Part shown: positions 6,990-14,608 of the stretch, in pieces
How positions within the stretch are numbered: position 1 is the first letter of the stretch
How the letters are laid out: every line of letters begins with the position of its first letter
NCBI GenBank assembly: GCA_035626995.1
Contig: DASPMP010000155.1
Span: forward strand, 1 to 15,129
Direction of reading: 5' to 3'
Length of the DNA: 15,129 bases
Source of the DNA: DASPMP01 sp035626995
GTDB lineage: Bacteria > Gemmatimonadota > Gemmatimonadetes > Gemmatimonadales > Gemmatimonadaceae
Notes under the pieces: generated by a model
Databases searched by the model: none
The model's input: the letters and a program-made list of their open reading frames with translations, nothing else
Told to the model about the DNA's origin: nothing
Program-made: the position numbers and the translations under genes

Positions 6990-8335
6990 CGGACGCGCGG
7001 CGGAAGCTTCCAAGCGTCAGCGCGCTCCTCGAACGTGACGCCATTCGGTCGCTGCTCGACGCAGCGCCACGGTCGGTGGTCGTGGACGCGGTGCGTTCGA
7101 CCATCGACGAAGTGCGCTCGGGAAGCCTGCACCCCGCAAGCGATGCCGACTGGGCGAATGCAGTTCGCACGGCCGTCGAACGCAGCCAACGTCCGTCGCT
7201 GCGTCGGGTCATCAACGCGACCGGGGTTGTGCTGCACACCAACCTCGGTCGAGCGCCGCTGGCGCCGGTGGCGCTGGCCGCGGTGCAGTCAGCGGCGGCG
7301 GGCTATTCGAACCTCGAATACGACCTCGATCGCGGCACACGCGGTTCGCGCTACACCCACTGCGTCGCGCTGCTGCGCGAGTTGACGGGTGCTGAAGACG
7401 CGCTCGTCGTGAACAACAACGCCGGCGCGCTCGTCCTCGCATTGAACGCGCTGGCGTCTGGTCGTGACGTCCTGATTTCGCGGGGCGAGCTGGTGGAGAT
7501 CGGGGGCAGTTTTCGCATCCCCGACATCATGGCGCGTAGCGGCGCGCGTCTTGTCGAGGTGGGGACAACCAACAGGACGCATGCAGCGGACTACACCAGC
7601 GCCATCACGGAGAGCACCGGTGCGCTAATGAAAGTGCACCGGAGCAACTTTGCGATGGAAGGCTTTGTCGCAGAAGTTGACGGGCGAGCCCTGGGTGCCC
7701 TCGGCCGCGAGCGGCAGATCCCTCTGATTCATGATCTCGGAAGCGGGTTGCTCATGGACCTTACCGCGGTCGGCCTCACGGGCGAGCCCACGGCGGCGGA
7801 AGTGGTGAGGGATGGCGCGGCCGTCGTGACGATGAGTGGCGACAAACTGCTGGGCGGGCCGCAGGCTGGCATCATCGTCGGAACCGCTGAGGCCCTGCAG
7901 CGCCTGCGTGAGAATCCGCTCACTCGCGCGTTCCGCGTCGACAAGCTCACCCTGTCCGCGCTGGAGGCCACACTCGCGCTCTACCGGGACCCGACGCGGG
8001 CAACACGGGAGATTCCGGTGCTCGCGATGCTGTCTCGGTCAGTCGCCGACCTGCGCGCGACCGCGAACCGCCTGCGGCAAATGCTGGACAACGCGCTCGG
8101 TGTCGTCGAAAGCGACGCCAGTGTGGGTGGCGGCGCTTTTCCGGGTGCGCGGCTGCCATCCATCGCGCTCGCCATCGGACGCGATGCGCAGCGTATCGAG
8201 GCGCGACTGCGACTTGGCGAGCCGGCGGTGATTGGCCGGGTGGCTGAGGGCCGCCTGCTTCTCGACCTGCGCACCGTGCTGCCCGAAGACGAAGCTCCGC
8301 TCATCGCGGCGCTTCGCGCCGCACTGGCACCGTGA
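6986..8335 (+). CDS. selA: L-seryl-tRNA(Sec) selenium transferase
   Basis: A PLP enzyme that converts Ser-tRNA(Sec) to Sec-tRNA(Sec) using selenophosphate, in the cytosol. It has 449 aa, close to the family's roughly 460. The N-terminal helical region with LPSVSALL (8-15) matches the tRNA(Sec)-binding part of bacterial SelA. The fold-type I core shows INATGVVLHTNLGRAPL (76-92), NNNAGA (143-148), SRGELVEIGGSFRIPDIM (165-182) and SGDKLLGGPQAG (284-295). Lys287 is the expected PLP lysine. These full signatures separate it from SelA-like aminotransferase relatives. The GTG start overlaps the lipoprotein stop by 4 nt (GTGA), and its own stop overlaps gmhB in the same way. No selB, selD or tRNA(Sec) gene is present here, so those must lie elsewhere if the pathway works. 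Confidence 0.97.
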   Translation: MTDARRKLPSVSALLERDAIRSLLDAAPRSVVVDAVRSTIDEVRSGSLHPASDADWANAVRTAVERSQRPSLRRVINATGVVLHTNLGRAPLAPVALAAVQSAAAGYSNLEYDLDRGTRGSRYTHCVALLRELTGAEDALVVNNNAGALVLALNALASGRDVLISRGELVEIGGSFRIPDIMARSGARLVEVGTTNRTHAADYTSAITESTGALMKVHRSNFAMEGFVAEVDGRALGALGRERQIPLIHDLGSGLLMDLTAVGLTGEPTAAEVVRDGAAVVTMSGDKLLGGPQAGIIVGTAEALQRLRENPLTRAFRVDKLTLSALEATLALYRDPTRATREIPVLAMLSRSVADLRATANRLRQMLDNALGVVESDASVGGGAFPGARLPSIALAIGRDAQRIEARLRLGEPAVIGRVAEGRLLLDLRTVLPEDEAPLIAALRAALAP

Positions 8336-8883
8336 CACGGAGCGCCGTTTTTCTGGATCGTGACGGAACGATCATTCGCGATGCGCACTATGTGGGCTCG
8401 CCGGACCAGGTCCAGCTGCTCCCCGGAGCAGCGCCGGCGATCCGACACCTGAACCTGGCGGGGATTCCGGTGGTCGTGGTAACCAATCAATCGGGAATCG
8501 CGCGCGGCTTCTTCACCATGGATGACTTCGCGACGGTCACGGACCGTCTCAGCGCGCTGCTGCGCGCCGAAGAGGCTCATGTCGACGCGACCTATGTATG
8601 TCCGCACCATCCGGACTTCACGGGACCCTGCGACTGCCGGAAGCCGGGGACGCTGCTCTTCCGCCGAGCGGCGGAGCAGATGGATCTGGCTCTGGCGGAA
8701 TCGTGGTATATCGGCGATCGGCTGCGCGATGTTGTGCCGGCACGGGAGCTGGGCGGCACGGGGATTCTCGTTCCCGGGCCCGAGACATCCCCGGAGGACA
8801 TTCCTTCTGCCCGACCCGACATCCATGTCGCTTCGTCGCTGGACGCCGCGGTCACCCTCGTCATAGACTCAGCGCGACCATGA
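8332..8883 (+). CDS. gmhB: Heptose-1,7-bisphosphate 7-phosphatase
   Basis: A cytosolic HAD-superfamily phosphatase that removes the C7 phosphate of D-glycero-manno-heptose-1,7-bisphosphate in ADP-heptose synthesis for LPS (or glycoprotein heptose). It has 183 aa, normal length. FLDRDGT (7-13) carries the nucleophile Asp9 and acid/base Asp11. VVVTNQSG (47-54) is motif II, and GDRLRD (128-133) is the metal-binding motif. The zinc knuckle Cys90-x-His92 and Cys100-x-Cys102 has a shorter loop than in E. coli and is the feature that marks GmhB and related histidinol phosphatases. With no histidine genes nearby, GmhB is the better call. It starts at GTG in a GTGA overlap with selA and ends in an ATGA overlap with purN. 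Confidence 0.92.
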   Translation: MTRSAVFLDRDGTIIRDAHYVGSPDQVQLLPGAAPAIRHLNLAGIPVVVVTNQSGIARGFFTMDDFATVTDRLSALLRAEEAHVDATYVCPHHPDFTGPCDCRKPGTLLFRRAAEQMDLALAESWYIGDRLRDVVPARELGGTGILVPGPETSPEDIPSARPDIHVASSLDAAVTLVIDSARP

Positions 8884-9587
8884 CTTCGCGCATCGCCGTG
8901 TTCGCGTCCGGTGGAGGGAGCAACCTCCAGGCCCTCCTGGACTTTCTCGCGTCCCGGGGACCACAGGCGGAGTGTGCAGTTGCGCTCGTCGTCTCGGACC
9001 GCGCTGATGCGGGAGCGCTCGAGCGTGCGCGTCGTGCCGGCATTCCGACTGCGCTGATCCCGGCACGCGCGCAGGCGTCCGAACTCCTCGCGGCAACCCG
9101 CGCGCATGACATCGACTTCGTGGCGCTGGCCGGTTTCCTCCGGCTGCTGCCTCCCGAACTGATCAAGGAATTTCCCAACAGGATCGTGAACATCCACCCC
9201 GCGCTCCTTCCTGACTTCGGTGGCCCGGGGATGTACGGCGAGCGGGTACATCGGGCGGTGCTGTTGTCCGGTGCGCGCGTCAGCGGAGCGACGGTGCACT
9301 ACGTGGATGAGGAGTACGATCACGGTGCGATCCTGGCGCAGTGGCCGGCGCCCGTGTTGGCGGACGACACCATGCAGTCGCTGGCCGCGCGCGTGCTGAA
9401 GGTCGAGCACGTGCTGTATCCCCGCGTCGTCGATGCCGTGGCGTCCGGCCGATGGCGCTTTCACTCGCGGCCGCGCGCGGTGCCGGACGCGGCATCGTAC
9501 GCGCTCATGAACTGGAACGAGCATCGGCTCGTGGCGGATATCGAGCATGCATTCGGATTAGCCCCAACCACCCCTGCCCGCAGCTGA
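8880..9587 (+). CDS. purN: Phosphoribosylglycinamide formyltransferase 1
   Basis: Transfers a formyl group from 10-formyl-THF to GAR, the third step of purine synthesis. It has 235 aa, a little longer than the roughly 210-aa E. coli enzyme because of the C-terminus (about 195-235). ASGGGSNLQAL (9-19) binds the substrate phosphate. IVNIHPALLP (102-111) carries the catalytic Asn104 and His106, and DEEYDHG (143-149) carries the catalytic Asp147. GGPGMYGERVH (114-124) is a variant of the formyl-binding loop region that I associate with Bacteroidetes-type PurN. I took the ATG at 8880, in ATGA overlap with gmhB, although the frame is open upstream, because it begins exactly at the conserved RIAVFASGGG strand. 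It is followed by purH with a 1-nt overlap (TGATG). Confidence 0.96.
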   Translation: MTSRIAVFASGGGSNLQALLDFLASRGPQAECAVALVVSDRADAGALERARRAGIPTALIPARAQASELLAATRAHDIDFVALAGFLRLLPPELIKEFPNRIVNIHPALLPDFGGPGMYGERVHRAVLLSGARVSGATVHYVDEEYDHGAILAQWPAPVLADDTMQSLAARVLKVEHVLYPRVVDAVASGRWRFHSRPRAVPDAASYALMNWNEHRLVADIEHAFGLAPTTPARS

Positions 9588-11119
9588 TGCCTCGTGCGCT
9601 GATCTCCGTCTCGGACAAATCCGGTATCATCGACTTCGCCACGCGGCTTGCTGCGCTGGGATGGGAGCTCGTGTCCACCGGTGGTACGGCGAAAGCCCTG
9701 CGCGACGCCGGCCTCGCGCCGCGCGACATCGCGGACGTGACCGGGTTCCCGGAAATCCTCGATGGACGGGTGAAGACGCTGCATCCCGGCGTTCACGGCG
9801 GACTGCTCGCGCGCCGCGACCGCCCTGAACACATGCAGGCCATTGCCACGCACCACATCGCGCCGATCGATCTCGTCGTGGTAAACCTGTATCCCTTTCG
9901 CGAAACCGCGGCACGGAAGGACGCCTCCCCCGAGGACGTGGTCGAGCAGATCGACATCGGTGGACCGAGCATGTTGCGCTCGGCGGCCAAGAACTTCGCG
10001 TCGGTGTTTGTCGTCGTGGATCCCGCGGATTATGACCGCGTCCTGGCGTCCATCGAGGAGGACGACGCCGACATCGACCTGCGAAAGCAACTGGCGCAGA
10101 AAGTCTACGAGCATACCGCGTCGTACGACGCGGCCATTGCTACCTGGTTCGCCGAACAGCGCGAGGAGCTGTTTCCACAGACCTTCACGGCGGCGTTTCA
10201 GCGGGCGCTTCCCCTGCGGTACGGCGAGAATCCAGGACAGTCGGCGGCGTTTTATGTCGAACGCGCGGGCGCGGGGCTGGCCGGCCTGGAGCAGCGCGGC
10301 GGCAAGGAGCTCTCCTTCAATAATCTGCTGGACCTCGAAGGTGCGTTGCTGGCCATCGAGCCCTTCGGGCCACTGCCGGCGTGCGCCATCATCAAGCACA
10401 CCACTCCTTGCGGTCTTGCCGCGGGAACAGACGCCCTGGATGCCTACAAGAAAGCGCTCGCCTGCGATCCGGTCTCGGCGTTCGGCTCCGTCATCGCGTT
10501 CAACCAGCACGTGAATGCGCAGACCGCCGACGTCGTCTCCGGTCTTTTTGTCGAAGTCATCGTCGCTCCCGAGTTCAGCGACGAGGCGGTCGAGATCCTC
10601 GGTCGCAAGCGCAACCTGCGGGTCCTGCAAGGCACCGCGCATTGGCCGCACCGCAGCTTCGACTACAAGCGTGTCCGCGGGGGGGTGCTCGTGCAGGAGC
10701 GAGCCCCAACCGTGATCGATACCGAGGGGTGGACCATCCCGACGAAGCGGCAGCCAAGCGCTGAGGAGCTCGAAAACCTCCTGTTCGCGTGGCGCGCCGT
10801 TGCGGCGGTCAAGTCAAACGCGATCGTCCTCGTTCGTGATGGTGCAACCATTGGCATCGGCGCCGGCCAGATGTCCCGGGTGGACGCCGCCTTCATGGCG
10901 GTGCACAAGGCGAAGCAGGTCGGCCACGATACCCGGGGATCCGTCATGGGCTCTGACGCGTTTTTCCCCTTCCGCGACGGCGTGGATCAGGCGCGGGACG
11001 CGGGGGTACGTGCCATCGTGCAACCCGGCGGATCGGTGCGGGATGCGGAAGTCATCGCCGCGGCCGACGAGCACGACATGGCCATGGTGTTTACCGGAAA
11101 GCGTCAGTTCCGTCATTAG
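9587..11119 (+). CDS. purH: Bifunctional AICAR transformylase / IMP cyclohydrolase
   Basis: Catalyses the last two steps of IMP synthesis: formylation of AICAR by 10-formyl-THF, then ring closure. It has 510 aa, typical of the family. The N-terminal MGS-like cyclohydrolase domain (about 1-190) shows STGGTAKAL (30-38), DGRVKTLHPGVHGG (59-72), NLYPF (100-104) and IDIGGPSMLRSAAKN (122-136). The transformylase domain shows RYGENPGQ (211-218), Lys270-His271 in KHTTPCG (usually KH-x-NPCG), and near the end PGGSVRDAE and FTGKRQFRH. The ATG at 9587 shares its A with the purN stop, which implies coupled translation, and it gives the conserved N-terminus RALISVSDK. The frame is open further upstream, but that stretch overlaps purN. 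It probably ends the overlapping gene run, as 77 bp separate it from the next gene. Confidence 0.98.
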   Translation: MPRALISVSDKSGIIDFATRLAALGWELVSTGGTAKALRDAGLAPRDIADVTGFPEILDGRVKTLHPGVHGGLLARRDRPEHMQAIATHHIAPIDLVVVNLYPFRETAARKDASPEDVVEQIDIGGPSMLRSAAKNFASVFVVVDPADYDRVLASIEEDDADIDLRKQLAQKVYEHTASYDAAIATWFAEQREELFPQTFTAAFQRALPLRYGENPGQSAAFYVERAGAGLAGLEQRGGKELSFNNLLDLEGALLAIEPFGPLPACAIIKHTTPCGLAAGTDALDAYKKALACDPVSAFGSVIAFNQHVNAQTADVVSGLFVEVIVAPEFSDEAVEILGRKRNLRVLQGTAHWPHRSFDYKRVRGGVLVQERAPTVIDTEGWTIPTKRQPSAEELENLLFAWRAVAAVKSNAIVLVRDGATIGIGAGQMSRVDAAFMAVHKAKQVGHDTRGSVMGSDAFFPFRDGVDQARDAGVRAIVQPGGSVRDAEVIAAADEHDMAMVFTGKRQFRH

Positions 11120-11196
11120 ATTGAATCGGCTTTGGACGGGCTGCAGTCCCTGCTCTGCCCGGCTCCGGCCGCCACAGCCTCACAACAGACCTCTTC
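11120..11196. other. Gap between purH and the DUF2723 gene
   Basis: This 77-bp, C-rich gap has no clear terminator or promoter. GGAC...GTCC can form only a 4-bp stem. The box TAGATTGA (11117-11124), overlapping the purH stop, resembles TAAATTGA seen before the first tRNA-Ser gene. Both are partial matches to TAnnTTTG, and the resemblance may be chance. There is no Shine-Dalgarno before the ATG at 11197. Confidence 0.4.
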
Positions 11197-13545
11197 ATGG
11201 CGACAGCCCACGCGTCGGTTCTCGGGACCGGCGACGAACTCGACTATAGACCATCGTATCTGGCAGCAGCTGTTGCTGCGCTGGCGGTGTTCATCCTCTA
11301 CCTCCTCACACTCGCGCCCACGACCGCGATGTGGGACACGAGCGAGTACATCGCGGCGGCCTACACGCTGGGCCTTCCGCATCCGCCAGGGAACCCGCTG
11401 TTCGTCCTCATCGGCCGCGTCTTCGCCGAGCTCCCGATTGCGCCGTCGGTTGCGATGCGCATCAACATCCTCGCCGCGTTCTGTAGCGCGATTTCAGCAG
11501 CGATGTGGTGGCTCATCACCGAACGCGTCCTCGTCGGCTGGCTGCCGCTCAAGTGGCAGCGCTGGGTCGGCGCATCCATCGGCACGATCATCGGCGCGAC
11601 CGCGTTCACCGTCTGGAACCAGTCAGTCGTCAACGAAAAGGTCTACACGGTTTCTCTCCTCGGCATCGCGGTCATCGCATGGTTGATGATCCGCTGGTCC
11701 GATGACCCGGACGGCCGCAAGGCGGACCGCATTCTGGTGCTGGTCGCCTACCTGATGGGGCTGGGATACACGAATCACATGGCTGGCATGCTGCCCATGC
11801 TCGCCGTTGGCGTCGCCGTGCTCGTGCGGCGTCCGCGAACGCTTTTGCGCTGGAAGCTGCTGCTCGCGTGTGTGGGTGCGCTCATCTTCGGCCTCACACC
11901 GTTCGCGACGCAGCCCATCCGCGCCGCGTACATGCCGGCACTGAACGAAGGCGAGCCTACCGCGTGCCAGGATGGCTTGAAGTGGGGCTGCACGTTCAGC
12001 AAGGAGACGTACGACCGCTTCATGTACAACTTCAATCGCGGCCAGTATGGGAAGCCCGACCTCACCCAGCGCCAGGCGCCCTTCACGGGCCAGCTGGGAA
12101 TGTGGTGGTATTACTTCAAGTGGCAGTGGCTGCGCGACGCGCATGCGGAGCGCCCGGCAGCACAGAATCTTCTCGGCGCCGTGTTTCTTGTCCTTGGCCT
12201 GTTCGGCGGCTGGGTGCACTACAAACGAGACCGACGAAGTTTCTGGTTTTTTGGAACGCTCATGTTTTCGATGACGCTGTTCCTCATCTACTACCTGAAC
12301 TTCAAGTACGGGGCGACGCAGGCGCCGGAGCTCGGCAACTCGGTGGACCGCGAGGTCCGCGACCGGGACTACTTCTACCTGTGGAGTTTCTCCGCCTGGG
12401 GCGTGTGGGCGGGACTTGGGCTGATGTACATCTGGGAATCCGTGTCGTCGTTGTTCGGTACGGAGACCCAGCGGCTGGGCCGCGTCGAGGTCGAGGAGCC
12501 GCGACGGAAGTCGTGGCTCATGGGCACACCCGTGCTCGCGATCGCGTTCATCCCGCTGTTCACGAACTGGAGCACCGCGTCCCGACGTGGGCATACGGAG
12601 ACTGCGGATTTCGCCCGCGACCTCCTGAATTCCGTGGAGCCCTACGGTGTGCTCGTGGTGGTGGGAGACAACGACACGTTTCCGCTCTGGTATGCGCAGG
12701 AAGTGGAAGGCGTTCGCAAGGACGTCGTCGTCGCCAACACGTCGCTGCTGAACACTGATTGGTACACGCGCCAACTCATTCGTCGCCCGGTGTTCGAGTA
12801 CGATGCGGCGAAGGGACCCGCGATCTACCGCGACAAGCAGTGGCCGAAGCCCGCGAGCGGTCCGCTGAAAATGACGCCGCAGGAGGCGGATGCCGTCGAG
12901 CCGTACATGATGATCCGCCAGCCGATGGCGCTCAACGTCGGGGACCTGAAGGTGGTCATCGATCCTCAGCGGCTGCCGCAGGATGGCCAGGGGAATGGCG
13001 TCCTCCAGCGAGCGGACATCTTCGTCCTCAAGATGATCGCGGATTCGTGGCCTGGCCGGCCGATCTATTTCAGCAGGACGAGTGGCGGCTACGCGCGCGA
13101 GCTGGGCTTTGGTGGGCACACCCTGACCCAAGGGTTGGCTGCAAAGGTCTTCGTGCCACCGGCGGCGCCGGGACGCGATACGGTCTTCACCGCGGGCGAC
13201 GGCTGGATGGACGTTCCGCGCACGACGACGCTGTGGACGGATGTATTCCAGGCGCCCAAATCGTTGATTCGACGCGGGGACTGGATCGACCAACCGTCCA
13301 TCGGCATTCCGTATCTCTACATCGCAACGGGCGCGGAGCTCACCGAGGCGTTGCGCGGCCGGGACCCGCAGCTCGCGGCGCAGGTATTCACACAGACCAA
13401 GCAGGTCGCGGAAGCGATGCGGCTGGGTGCTGCCCTGCCCAGCCTTGAGGAAATGCTTCCGCAGATCACGGCGCCTACGGGGGACAGTGCACGGGCAGCG
13501 CCGATGCAGCCGGGACAGGTTCCGACGAAGGGAAAAGCGCCGTAG
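11197..13545 (+). CDS. DUF2723 multi-pass membrane protein, likely glycosyltransferase
   Basis: A 782-aa integral membrane protein. The N-terminal half has roughly ten hydrophobic segments by eye (the first at about 21-40, the last at about 442-458). The first extracytoplasmic loop has MWDTSEYIAAAYTLGLPHPPGNP-type residues (45-67), the hallmark of DUF2723, with Trp46, Asp47 and Glu50 the likely functional acids. REVRDRDYF (385-393) and GDNDTFPLWY (490-499) are two further conserved family blocks. The C-terminal half (about 460-782) is soluble and ends in a Pro/Gln/Lys tail. Eukaryotic TMEM260, a member of the same family, is a protein O-mannosyltransferase, so a GT-C-type sugar transfer from a lipid-linked donor is a fair inference; the bacterial substrate is unknown. 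The ATG at 11197 is the first in a consistent frame and is 20 nt from a Cys-free hydrophobic start; there is no Shine-Dalgarno. tRNA-Ser follows 20 bp after the stop. Confidence 0.88.
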   Translation: MATAHASVLGTGDELDYRPSYLAAAVAALAVFILYLLTLAPTTAMWDTSEYIAAAYTLGLPHPPGNPLFVLIGRVFAELPIAPSVAMRINILAAFCSAISAAMWWLITERVLVGWLPLKWQRWVGASIGTIIGATAFTVWNQSVVNEKVYTVSLLGIAVIAWLMIRWSDDPDGRKADRILVLVAYLMGLGYTNHMAGMLPMLAVGVAVLVRRPRTLLRWKLLLACVGALIFGLTPFATQPIRAAYMPALNEGEPTACQDGLKWGCTFSKETYDRFMYNFNRGQYGKPDLTQRQAPFTGQLGMWWYYFKWQWLRDAHAERPAAQNLLGAVFLVLGLFGGWVHYKRDRRSFWFFGTLMFSMTLFLIYYLNFKYGATQAPELGNSVDREVRDRDYFYLWSFSAWGVWAGLGLMYIWESVSSLFGTETQRLGRVEVEEPRRKSWLMGTPVLAIAFIPLFTNWSTASRRGHTETADFARDLLNSVEPYGVLVVVGDNDTFPLWYAQEVEGVRKDVVVANTSLLNTDWYTRQLIRRPVFEYDAAKGPAIYRDKQWPKPASGPLKMTPQEADAVEPYMMIRQPMALNVGDLKVVIDPQRLPQDGQGNGVLQRADIFVLKMIADSWPGRPIYFSRTSGGYARELGFGGHTLTQGLAAKVFVPPAAPGRDTVFTAGDGWMDVPRTTTLWTDVFQAPKSLIRRGDWIDQPSIGIPYLYIATGAELTEALRGRDPQLAAQVFTQTKQVAEAMRLGAALPSLEEMLPQITAPTGDSARAAPMQPGQVPTKGKAP

Positions 13546-13550
13546 GCGGT

Positions 13551-13558
13551 TAAATTGA
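13551..13558 (+). promoter_or_regulatory. Weak promoter candidate before tRNA-Ser(UGA)
   Basis: TAAATTGA lies 7 bp before the mature tRNA end, at a suitable place for a -10/-7 element, and matches TAnnTTTG at 6 of 8 positions. No upstream partner box is convincing, so the tRNA may instead be transcribed with the DUF2723 gene. Confidence 0.2.
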
Positions 13559-13565
13559 GGTGTCT

Positions 13566-13648
13566 GGAGGGCTGGCAGAATGGCTATTGCACCAGTCTTG
13601 AAAACTGGCGTCCGCAAGGACTTGGGGGTTCGAATCCCTCGCCCTCCG
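13566..13648 (+). tRNA. tRNA-Ser (anticodon UGA)
   Basis: An 83-nt tRNA without encoded CCA. The acceptor GGAGGGC (13566-13572) pairs with GCCCTCC (13641-13647), and the discriminator is G. Anticodon stem CCAGT/ACTGG (13592-13596/13604-13608) closes the loop CTTGAAA, with anticodon TGA at 13599-13601, reading UCA codons. The long variable arm (GTCC-GCAA-GGAC) is class II, as expected for Ser. T-arm GGGGG-TTCGAAT-CCCTC has one G-U pair. It is not tRNA(Sec), whose anticodon would be TCA. Confidence 0.97.
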
Positions 13649-13694
13649 CTTCCTCCCGCCAGGCGCCCCTCCCTGTAGGCGTCGGCTCTGAAAT
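13649..13694. other. Gap between tRNA-Ser(UGA) and the convergent gene
   Basis: These 46 bp separate the tRNA from the end of the leftward 263-aa gene. I see no T-tract or strong hairpin, so transcription from the two sides is not visibly stopped here by an intrinsic terminator. Confidence 0.4.
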
Positions 13695-14486
13695 TCAGTT
13701 CGTCCGCGCGCCGTCGACGTGAACGCGCTGCGCCACCGCCTGCTCCGCAGGCAGCGCAAGACGAGCCGGTGCCGGTGATGGCGCGATAGCAGGACGTTCC
13801 CCGCCGAGCTCGTTGCGCATGGCGCGCATCAATGCCGCCAGTGCGTCGCGGATTTCACGTTCTGTCGCGCGAGGCGATGCAGTACCCTGACGTCGCTCGC
13901 CCGTGACGGGTTGGCCCAGGACTTCGCCGGCGGTGAGGCGTTGTCGCAAAGCGATCACCGCGTCCCGAACCGGATCCGACAAGTACAGCTCATTGAGCTC
14001 CTCGAAACGCGTCGCCCGCTGCAACGCCAGGCTCGCGTCACGCTGGTCCACCTTTTCGTGCAGCTTGCACATGAGCCGTGACATTGCGAACGTGTCGCCG
14101 CGATCGAGCGCCGCAATCGCGTCCGTTGCGTCTCGCTCGCGCACCTTCCGGCGCGCGAGGTAGCGCAGCAACTCGTCCCGCGAGAACCGGGTGAAGTCCG
14201 GTGTATGGCCGGGGCCAGGGATCGCGCTGTCTGCCGCGCGGCGATAGCGGGAATACAGGCGCGCATAGACCTCCTGCTGCTTCTCCCAGAAAGGACCGCT
14301 TTGCCGCATGTTGGCGCCCGGCGCGGGAATCGGGATGGCCGAGTGTTGGCGCGATCCCGCGACTGCCTTCTGGATATCTCGCGCCATGACCCGCATGCGT
14401 CGGGACAGCCAGGAGGCGGTCACGATCATTGCGAGGAGCAGCGCACCAAGCGCCGCCAGGAGCTGGATTTCATTGGTGAGGGTCAT
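13695..14486 (-). CDS. Unrecognised single-pass membrane protein
   Basis: A 263-aa protein I do not recognise. From the ATG at 14486 it begins MTLTNEIQ and continues into one hydrophobic helix (about 8-25) ending in SRRMR, which suggests a short N-terminus outside and the body in the cytoplasm. A Pro-rich, probably flexible linker (about 48-64) leads to a helical, highly charged region (about 65-195, with FWEKQQEVYARLY, DELLRYLARRKVRERDAT and FEELNELYLSDPV). A low-complexity Ala/Arg/Pro tail closes it. The frame could be extended to a GTG at 14564, but that adds no recognisable sequence and runs up to the tRNA promoter, whereas the ATG is preceded by a weak GACGGGA. It stands alone on the minus strand between two tRNA-Ser genes. 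Base composition looks like its neighbours, so there is no sign of recent transfer. Confidence 0.7.
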   Translation of the reverse strand: MTLTNEIQLLAALGALLLAMIVTASWLSRRMRVMARDIQKAVAGSRQHSAIPIPAPGANMRQSGPFWEKQQEVYARLYSRYRRAADSAIPGPGHTPDFTRFSRDELLRYLARRKVRERDATDAIAALDRGDTFAMSRLMCKLHEKVDQRDASLALQRATRFEELNELYLSDPVRDAVIALRQRLTAGEVLGQPVTGERRQGTASPRATEREIRDALAALMRAMRNELGGERPAIAPSPAPARLALPAEQAVAQRVHVDGARTN

Positions 14487-14569
14487 CACGTGTCCCGTCC
14501 GGCTTGCATGCCTTGTCTCTATGCACGTTTCGCTCTCACGGACGGGGCCGGTGCCCGCGGTCACATCTG

Positions 14570-14598
14570 TTTGTCGAGCACCGTAACAACTACATTTC
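14570..14598 (+). promoter_or_regulatory. FCB-type promoter candidate for tRNA-Ser(GCU)
   Basis: TTTG (14570-14573), a 17-nt spacer, then TACATTTC (14591-14598), which matches the Bacteroidetes -7 element TAnnTTTG at all but its last base. The mature tRNA begins 10 bp further on, which leaves room for a short 5' leader. Read as a sigma-70 promoter, TTGTCG and TACATT would be only 14 bp apart, too close. The element is a visual match, not a tested promoter. Confidence 0.45.
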
Positions 14599-14608
14599 GC
14601 ATTCCCCA

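Noticed and set aside
8598..8879. Upstream extension of purN inside gmhB
   Set aside because: PurN begins canonically at the 8880 ATG; the extension is low-complexity Gly/Arg from the wrong frame of gmhB.
11623..13617. 664-codon antisense frame over the DUF2723 gene and tRNA-Ser
   Set aside because: It starts inside a tRNA gene and mirrors a well-conserved membrane protein.
13566..13648. tRNA(Sec), given the nearby selA and the 'TGA' anticodon
   Set aside because: The anticodon TGA reads UCA (Ser); tRNA(Sec) has TCA. Acceptor and T-stem lengths are also standard rather than the extended Sec form.
14487..14564. GTG start at 14564 for the 263-aa membrane protein
   Set aside because: The added 26 residues have no recognisable feature and put a charged stretch before the membrane helix; the ATG at 14486 has the better upstream context.
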